A stretch of DNA of 9,976 nt from a bacterium (GTDB taxonomy: Bacteria; Vulcanimicrobiota; CADAWZ01). How positions within the stretch are numbered: position 1 is the stretch's first letter; each line of letters begins with the position of its first letter. The position numbers and the translations under genes were made by a program. Below, one piece after another: positions 6,644 through 9,976 of the stretch. Location: contig JAKSUM010000022.1 in NCBI GenBank assembly GCA_024409025.1, positions 1 through 9,976 of the forward strand, read 5' to 3'. Under the pieces are notes generated by a model. The model saw nothing but the letters and a program-made list of their open reading frames with translations. It had not been told where the DNA came from and searched no databases.

Positions 6644-7012
6644 TTGAAGAATTTTATAAAGAGAAACCGGAAAGAGATATCTGTATGCCTTTTTGCAATT
6701 GCCGGCTGTGCGGCAGCATGCTGGCTTGTTGCCGGCATTCAAGGCTGTCTTGGGTTTGTTTTAGGTTGTGCGGTTTTCTTCTTTTCTGTTTTTATTATTT
6801 TAACAATGGCTTCCTTTATATTTGGCGGCTCCTTCGGCAAATGTTATTTCTGGCTTTTGTTTGCCGCCTGCTTTATCCTGAAGATGGCAGTCGCAGGCGC
6901 TATGATTGCCGGAGCTATTCTCATGAAATTTAATGCGATCTGCCTGTGCTTGGGAACTGTGGTCTCGCTTGCTATCTTCTGCATTTATGTCTTGAGAAAT
7001 AGGGAAGCCTGA
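6644..7012 (+). CDS. atpI: ATP synthase protein I (AtpI-like), small membrane protein
   Basis: The product is a 122-residue, very hydrophobic protein with four membrane segments (about 12-31, 35-58, 68-90, 94-116) and short basic ends (start MKNFIKRNRKE, end YVLRNREA). Position decides the name: it is the first gene of the F-type ATP synthase operon, directly before atpB, where atpI/UncI normally sits. AtpI-type proteins are thought to help insert or assemble the c-ring; they vary greatly in sequence, so the assignment rests on context plus topology. The start is a TTG, the only start codon in frame near the beginning. The closest purine-rich site (GGAAGGA, 6624-6630) is 13 nt away, longer than usual, so initiation may be weak, consistent with low need for this subunit. 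It ends 23 nt before atpB. Confidence 0.7.
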   Translation: MKNFIKRNRKEISVCLFAIAGCAAACWLVAGIQGCLGFVLGCAVFFFSVFIILTMASFIFGGSFGKCYFWLLFAACFILKMAVAGAMIAGAILMKFNAICLCLGTVVSLAIFCIYVLRNREA

Positions 7013-7035
7013 ATTGAAAATGGCGGTGATTTTTC

Positions 7036-7926
7036 TTGAATGAAAATAGTGCTATGGCTCATGCCATGGAAAAAATATCAGAACTTGCCAAAGAGCCTCT
7101 CGGCTATCTTGGCGCTGAATGGGCTCCGGGCGTTCATGTCGAGACTATTATCGTAACATGGATTGTTATGCTTATTCTGATAATAGCTGCCGTCGTAATA
7201 TCTAAGAATTTTTCAGTTATTCCCGGAAAGCTTCAGGCCGGCATAGCGGCTGTTTCTGAGGCTTTTGAGGAGCTTGGTGATAATTGTGGCGGCGAGAGGG
7301 TGAAAAAATATCTGCCTCTCCTTATAACGTTTTTTATTTTTATTTCGGCATCTAATCTTTGGGGGCTTCTTCCTGCCGTATCAATTCCGCTCGATGGATT
7401 TAAATGCTCTAATTCATCAGAGTCTGTCCTGATACTGACTATGCCTCCTACAAGAGATCTCAATACGACTCTGGCTCTTGCACTGCTGTCATTTCTCGCT
7501 TTTCAGATTATCGGATACAAGGAAGGCGGCATAAAATATTTTTCGCATTATCTGCATCCTCTTGATTCAGTGCTTGCCGGTCTTCCTAAGTCTGCCGGAA
7601 TTATCTGCTGCGTGCCTCTTGCTTTGTTCTTCATTTTTATAAATATTATAGAGGAAGTAGCAAGAGTTGCTTCACTTACCATGAGACTTATGGGAAATAT
7701 TTTGGGAGAGCACATCGTTACGGGGATTATGGTAGGCCTTCTCTATGTCGCCTGCGCATTCGCGCCTAATGCAATAGCTGGATTTTTCTTTACTGCCGGT
7801 ACGGATGTTTTTGCTTTCGCCCTTCAGTTTATGGGAGTTCTTACCGGAATTGTCCAAGGCTTTGTATTCACGATTCTTACTCTTTCGTATATAGGTTCTG
7901 CTGTTGAAATAGCGGAAGGTCATTGA
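7036..7926 (+). CDS. atpB: F-type ATP synthase subunit a (F0 stator channel)
   Basis: The 296-residue membrane protein provides the two half-channels through which ions reach the rotating c-ring. The essential stator arginine is R217 in SLTMRLMGN, matching E. coli Arg210 in its LRLFGN context. The next conserved helix, GIVQGFVFTILTLSYI (271-286), carries the usual Gln (Q274). A conserved PPTRDLNTT loop (137-145) precedes the central helices. Length and layout of five to six membrane segments are normal. The start is TTG at 7036 with GGTGA 6 nt upstream; the next ATG (codon 7) has no ribosome site. The gene is followed by an 85-nt gap holding a hairpin, then the damaged atpE. It looks intact and functional. 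Confidence 0.95.
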   Translation: MNENSAMAHAMEKISELAKEPLGYLGAEWAPGVHVETIIVTWIVMLILIIAAVVISKNFSVIPGKLQAGIAAVSEAFEELGDNCGGERVKKYLPLLITFFIFISASNLWGLLPAVSIPLDGFKCSNSSESVLILTMPPTRDLNTTLALALLSFLAFQIIGYKEGGIKYFSHYLHPLDSVLAGLPKSAGIICCVPLALFFIFINIIEEVARVASLTMRLMGNILGEHIVTGIMVGLLYVACAFAPNAIAGFFFTAGTDVFAFALQFMGVLTGIVQGFVFTILTLSYIGSAVEIAEGH

Positions 7927-7935
7927 TTTTACGAT

Positions 7936-7959
7936 AAAAAAGCCGGTTTGATTCCGGCT
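7936..7959 (-). terminator. Terminator-shaped hairpin in the atpB-atpE gap, oriented on the minus strand
   Basis: AGCCGG (7941-7946) and CCGGCT (7954-7959) form a six-base-pair stem with a 7-nt loop. On the minus strand the stem runs straight into TTTTT (complement of 7940-7936), the form of an intrinsic terminator. On the plus strand it has no T tract and should instead act as a hairpin in the atp transcript, possibly protecting or separating the atpE message. It may stop antisense transcription into atpB; no minus-strand gene here needs it. Confidence 0.4.
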
Positions 7960-8011
7960 AAGATATAATAAAATAACAAGTAATGCAAATTAATTTTTGG
8001 AGGTCATATTA

Positions 8012-8291
8012 ATGTTTAGAAAAGCACTTTCTTTCTCGTCGGCACTTTTTGCAGTATTTGCTCTTATGAGCACAGCCGTCTTCGCTTCTGATGCGGCAGC
8101 TAACCCCGCAAACGCTCCTATGGCTCTTACGCTTGTTGGAGCTGCTGTCGGTCTTGGTCTTGTCGGTCTCGGCGTTGGTGTCGGAATGGGTCTTTCCGTT
8201 TCCAAGGCTGTTGAAGCTTCAGGAAGAGACGGTTGTCATTTATTCTCTCACAGTAGCCCTTCTCCTTATGTTCGCAAGCCCTATTAAATAG
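8012..8291 (+). pseudogene. atpE: F-type ATP synthase subunit c, broken by internal deletion and frameshift
   Basis: The ATG at 8012 follows GGAGGT with 7 nt spacing. Residues 1-25 resemble a signal peptide (end AVFA/SD), an extension seen in some bacterial c subunits. Residues about 38-62 form the glycine-rich first helix (GLGVGVGMG), then KAVEASGR ends at residue 72 (8227). A normal c subunit continues with QPE, a polar loop and a second helix holding the ion-binding acid. Here the frame instead reads a non-hydrophobic 19-residue tail to a stop at 8287. The missing end is visible one frame over from 8226: ETVVIYSL then ALLLMFASPIK and stop at 8291, which is the second half of helix 2 starting at the ion-binding Glu. 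About 19 codons plus 2 nt appear lost. Neither frame alone, nor a frameshift, restores the loop. The usual Na+ ligands (Pro and Gln of helix 1) are Val and Met, so a proton-type c subunit is likely. It could be an assembly or strain artefact. Confidence 0.85.
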
Positions 8292-8355
8292 TTTTGTCGG
8301 ACGCCTGCGGCCTGCTTAAAGGTTAGGCTGCATAAAATATGAAAGGCAGTGAGCG

Positions 8356-8847
8356 ATGGAATTACAGGTTAATACTATTGTTATACAATGCATAAACTTC
8401 GTTCTGTTTGCTGTTATAATGTATTTCTTCCTTTTCAAGCCCCTTCAGAAGGTTCTTGCTGAGCGCAGGGAAAAGATTTCTAAGGATTTTGACGAGGCCA
8501 AGGCTGCAAAGAGTGATGCCGAAAAGCTCCGTAAGGAATATGAAGAAAAGCTTAAGCAGACAAGCGAAGAGTCAGCTGACATAATAGCAAATGCCGTAAC
8601 TGCGGCTGAGACGATGAAAAGCGATATAATTGCAGAGGCTCATTCTGCGGCAGAGAGAATCAAGGCAAAGAGCGAAGCAGAGATTGCTGATATGAAGAAT
8701 AAGGCATATTTGGAGATGAACCATGAAATGGGTTCTCTTGCCGTATCGCTTGCAGGCAAGCTTCTTGAGTCTTCTCTTGATGAGAATGCGCATAGGGCAA
8801 TTGTAGAGACATTCACGGCAAAGGTGGAATCAGGCGATGTTAGATGA
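8356..8847 (+). CDS. atpF: F-type ATP synthase subunit b (peripheral stalk)
   Basis: The protein has 163 residues, normal for a bacterial b subunit. One membrane helix lies near the N-terminus (about 7-27, ending FFLFKPLQ), followed directly by the typical KVLAERREKI turn. A long charged, alanine-rich coiled-coil follows (about 34-130) that dimerises and reaches up to F1. The C-terminal part (LAVSLAGKLLESSLDE) is the conserved region that meets subunit delta. AAAGG lies about 10 nt before the ATG. The gene overlaps atpH by 11 nt, indicating coupled translation of the two stalk subunits. It anchors the F1 head to subunit a; it appears intact. Confidence 0.93.
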   Translation: MELQVNTIVIQCINFVLFAVIMYFFLFKPLQKVLAERREKISKDFDEAKAAKSDAEKLRKEYEEKLKQTSEESADIIANAVTAAETMKSDIIAEAHSAAERIKAKSEAEIADMKNKAYLEMNHEMGSLAVSLAGKLLESSLDENAHRAIVETFTAKVESGDVR

Positions 8848-9400
8848 ATCTGTTGCTGAACGTTATGCTGGAGCTCTTTTTGAAGTATCGGAAGCCTGCG
8901 GAAAGACTGACTTATGGGATAAGAAGCTTTCTCAGATTGCAAAGTCTGTAGAGGATACTCCTTTTCTTTCTAAATTTCTGAAATATCCTTTCGGTTCCGC
9001 ATCAGAAAAAAAAGATATAATGAAGAAGGTCTTCGGCACGTTTATCGATGTTCAGATAATGAATTTTATATTCATTATAATCGATCGCGGCAGGGCTTCA
9101 TATCTTGATCTTATATCGAAAAAATATTCCGAATGCATAAAACAAAGCCGGGGAATTGTGTCGGCCGAGGTCATATCTGCAGCTCCGCTTTCTCCTTCTG
9201 AGAGGGCAAGGCTTGCGAGAGTCCTGACGCAGAAGGAAGGCAGAAAGGTTGAACCTTCGTTTTCATGCGATCCTTCCCTTATTGGAGGGGTTGTCATTAA
9301 AATGGGCGGCAGGGTAATTGACGGAAGCCTTTCGAGGGCTTTGAGTATCATGAAGGAAAAGTTTGCTAATGTTGATGTTTCCGCGGTTGCGGGAGCCTAG
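8837..9400 (+). CDS. atpH: F-type ATP synthase subunit delta
   Basis: The 187-residue delta (OSCP-type) subunit caps F1 and links it to the b stalk. The N-terminus has the standard ESVAERYAGALFEVSEA helix (4-20). The C-terminal family signature is present as DPSLIGGVVIKMGGRVIDGSL (broken here: DPSLIGG, then VVIKMGG, then RVIDGSL; about 148-168). Length is normal. The start ATG lies inside the 3' end of atpF. The stop TAG at 9398-9400 is only 7 nt before the TTAC target of the miniature element, which therefore has not damaged the coding sequence. Confidence 0.93.
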   Translation: MLDESVAERYAGALFEVSEACGKTDLWDKKLSQIAKSVEDTPFLSKFLKYPFGSASEKKDIMKKVFGTFIDVQIMNFIFIIIDRGRASYLDLISKKYSECIKQSRGIVSAEVISAAPLSPSERARLARVLTQKEGRKVEPSFSCDPSLIGGVVIKMGGRVIDGSLSRALSIMKEKFANVDVSAVAGA

Positions 9401-9407
9401 GCTGGCA

Positions 9408-9448
9408 TTACCGATATGGCCGTAAAGCCTCTGCCTTTGGGCATGGGG
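9408..9448 (+). repeat. Left end of the miniature element: TTAC, AAAG and T-bulged hairpin
   Basis: CCTCTGCC (9428-9435) pairs with GGCA (9440-9443) and GGGG (9445-9448), leaving T9444 bulged and a TTTG loop. One pair is T-G. AAAG touches the foot of the stem, and TTAC lies 16 nt before it. This matches the single-stranded DNA architecture bound by IS608-type Y1 transposases. Confidence 0.75.
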
Positions 9449-9573
9449 ATGTAAGGCGCTTCTACGGGCATGGCATTGTCCGTTGCGGAGAGAACTGGAA
9501 GTCCGCTATTAAGGCAGGAATGGTTAGTTATTATCCCAGAATCACCTGGCTTTAGCTATGGGGAGTATGTCAA
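9412..9573 (+). mobile_element. IS608-like miniature element (162 bp) between atpH and atpA
   Basis: All end signals known for IS608 (IS200/IS605 family) are present in the right order: TTAC target/left cleavage (9408-9411), left guide AAAG (9424-9427), left hairpin (9428-9448), right guide GAAT (9539-9542), right hairpin (9543-9563) and right cleavage TCAA (9570-9573). There is no tnpA. The roughly 90-bp interior keeps a scrap of tnpB 3' end: TGCGGAGAGAAC and TTAAGGCAGGAA resemble the scar at 6225-6356, and the last frame reads ESPGFSYGEYVK, a usual TnpB tail over a right end. It contains stops and shifts, so it codes for nothing. Deleting 9412-9573 leaves a 39-nt atpH-atpA gap with the atpA ribosome site intact. 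The element is thus a non-autonomous insertion, movable only by a TnpA supplied elsewhere. Confidence 0.8.
9539..9573 (+). repeat. Right end of the miniature element: GAAT, T-bulged hairpin and TCAA
   Basis: The 5' arm 9543-9550 pairs with the 3' arm 9555-9563 around a TTTA loop, with T9559 bulged, one G-T pair and one A-G mismatch. GAAT abuts the stem foot. AGTATG and then the cleavage tetranucleotide TCAA follow. The stem is slightly less perfect than the left one, suggesting mild decay. Confidence 0.75.
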
Positions 9574-9601
9574 GAATAAATCCCTGGAGGATTTTAAATA
9601 A

Positions 9602-9976
9602 ATGCTGAGACCTGAAGAAATAAGCGCTTTGCTCAAAAGCGAGATTGAAAATTATAAAGGCGCTCTGGAAGAGACTGATGTCGGAAGGGTTATAAAGGTC
9701 GGCGACAGCGTCGCTACCGTGTACGGGCTTCCCGGAGCGAAGTCAGGAGAGCTCCTTGACTTCGAAGGCGGAATTTCTGGCATGGTCATGAATCTTGAGC
9801 TTGAAACTATATCATGTGTTCTTCTCGGCCCTGATGAGAAAGTTAAAGAGGGTGACAGGGTTACGAGAACAGAGGCTGTTATAGAAGTTCCTGTCGGACC
9901 GGAGCTTTTAGGGAGGGTTGTTGATCCTCTCGGCAATCCTATTGACGGAAAAGGACCGATAAGGGCAACAAAGAGA
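9602..9976 (+). CDS. atpA: F-type ATP synthase subunit alpha, N-terminal 125 residues (3' end beyond window)
   Basis: The first 125 codons show the usual start [15 protein letters not shown], then the N-terminal beta-barrel domain of the F1 alpha/beta family: [19 protein letters not shown] (25-43), [11 protein letters not shown] (57-67), and the [20 protein letters not shown] stretch (98-117) that leads into the nucleotide-binding domain. The P-loop lies past the window edge. The ATG at 9602 has GGAGG 11 nt upstream. Alpha alternates with beta in the F1 hexamer and carries non-catalytic nucleotide sites. Its transcription must pass through the inserted miniature element, whose hairpins lack T tracts and should not terminate. 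Confidence 0.95.
   Translation, partial: MLRPEEISALLKSEIENYKGALEETDVGRVIKVGDSVATVYGLPGAKSGELLDFEGGISGMVMNLELETISCVLLGPDEKVKEGDRVTRTEAVIEVPVGPELLGRVVDPLGNPIDGKGPIRATKR

Noticed and set aside
7964..7969. A perfect TATAAT before atpE
   Set aside because: No -35-like hexamer lies 16-18 nt upstream; that place is occupied by the hairpin stem. An internal atpE promoter is possible but unsupported.
8226..8291. Programmed frameshift joining the two halves of atpE
   Set aside because: Joining the frames would still leave out the polar loop and first half of helix 2, so it cannot produce a normal c subunit.
9413..9556. An alternative open frame through the atpH-atpA gap that could be a small gene
   Set aside because: It has no start with a ribosome site and coincides with the ends and interior of the miniature element; the transposon explanation accounts for every part.
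1..9976. tRNA, rRNA and CRISPR arrays
   Set aside because: No cloverleaf-like segment, rRNA-like conserved stretch or regularly spaced repeat array was seen on either strand.

Overview
The window holds two divergently transcribed gene blocks separated by a control and insertion-scar region of about 430 bp. Base composition is moderate (GC in the mid-40s percent by eye). The organism is a bacterium with an F-type ATP synthase. TTG start codons are frequent, and subunit c carries a signal-peptide-like N-terminus. I lean weakly towards an anaerobic diderm lineage such as Synergistota, but the window has no marker that settles this.

Left block (minus strand, 6201 down to 1, running off the window edge). 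Four tightly packed genes read as one operon. They are: an Hsp70/actin-fold ATPase-like protein with an N-terminal zinc ribbon; a protein with three zinc ribbons followed by a long beta-rich region; a secreted, single-pass membrane protein with a degenerate von Willebrand A (vWA)-like domain; and a tubulin/FtsZ-like GTPase (3' end outside the window). None is a housekeeping gene. The set looks like a multi-component, membrane-linked cytoskeletal or chaperone system. It recalls the tubulin-like plus vWA gene neighbourhoods that comparative genomics has proposed to act in membrane remodelling, but the Hsp70-like and zinc-ribbon partners make this version unusual. The vWA gene is frameshifted: about 100 codons of its cytoplasmic tail continue in another frame.

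Middle (6202-6643). This stretch holds a decayed tnpB 3' end with an IS200/IS605-type right-end hairpin just upstream of the Hsp70-like gene. It also holds candidate divergent promoters, a three-unit AGGATAAA repeat over the minus-strand start site, a 40-nt imperfect stem-loop and a perfect 6-5-6 palindrome.

Right block (plus strand, 6644-9976). This is the ATP synthase operon in the order atpI-atpB-atpE-atpF-atpH-atpA (atpA partial). Two things stand out. First, atpE is broken by an internal deletion that removes the polar loop and the first half of helix 2 and also shifts the frame. Second, a 162-bp IS608-like miniature element sits between atpH and atpA with all four recognition tetranucleotides and both T-bulged hairpins preserved; removing it leaves a normal gap of about 39 nt.
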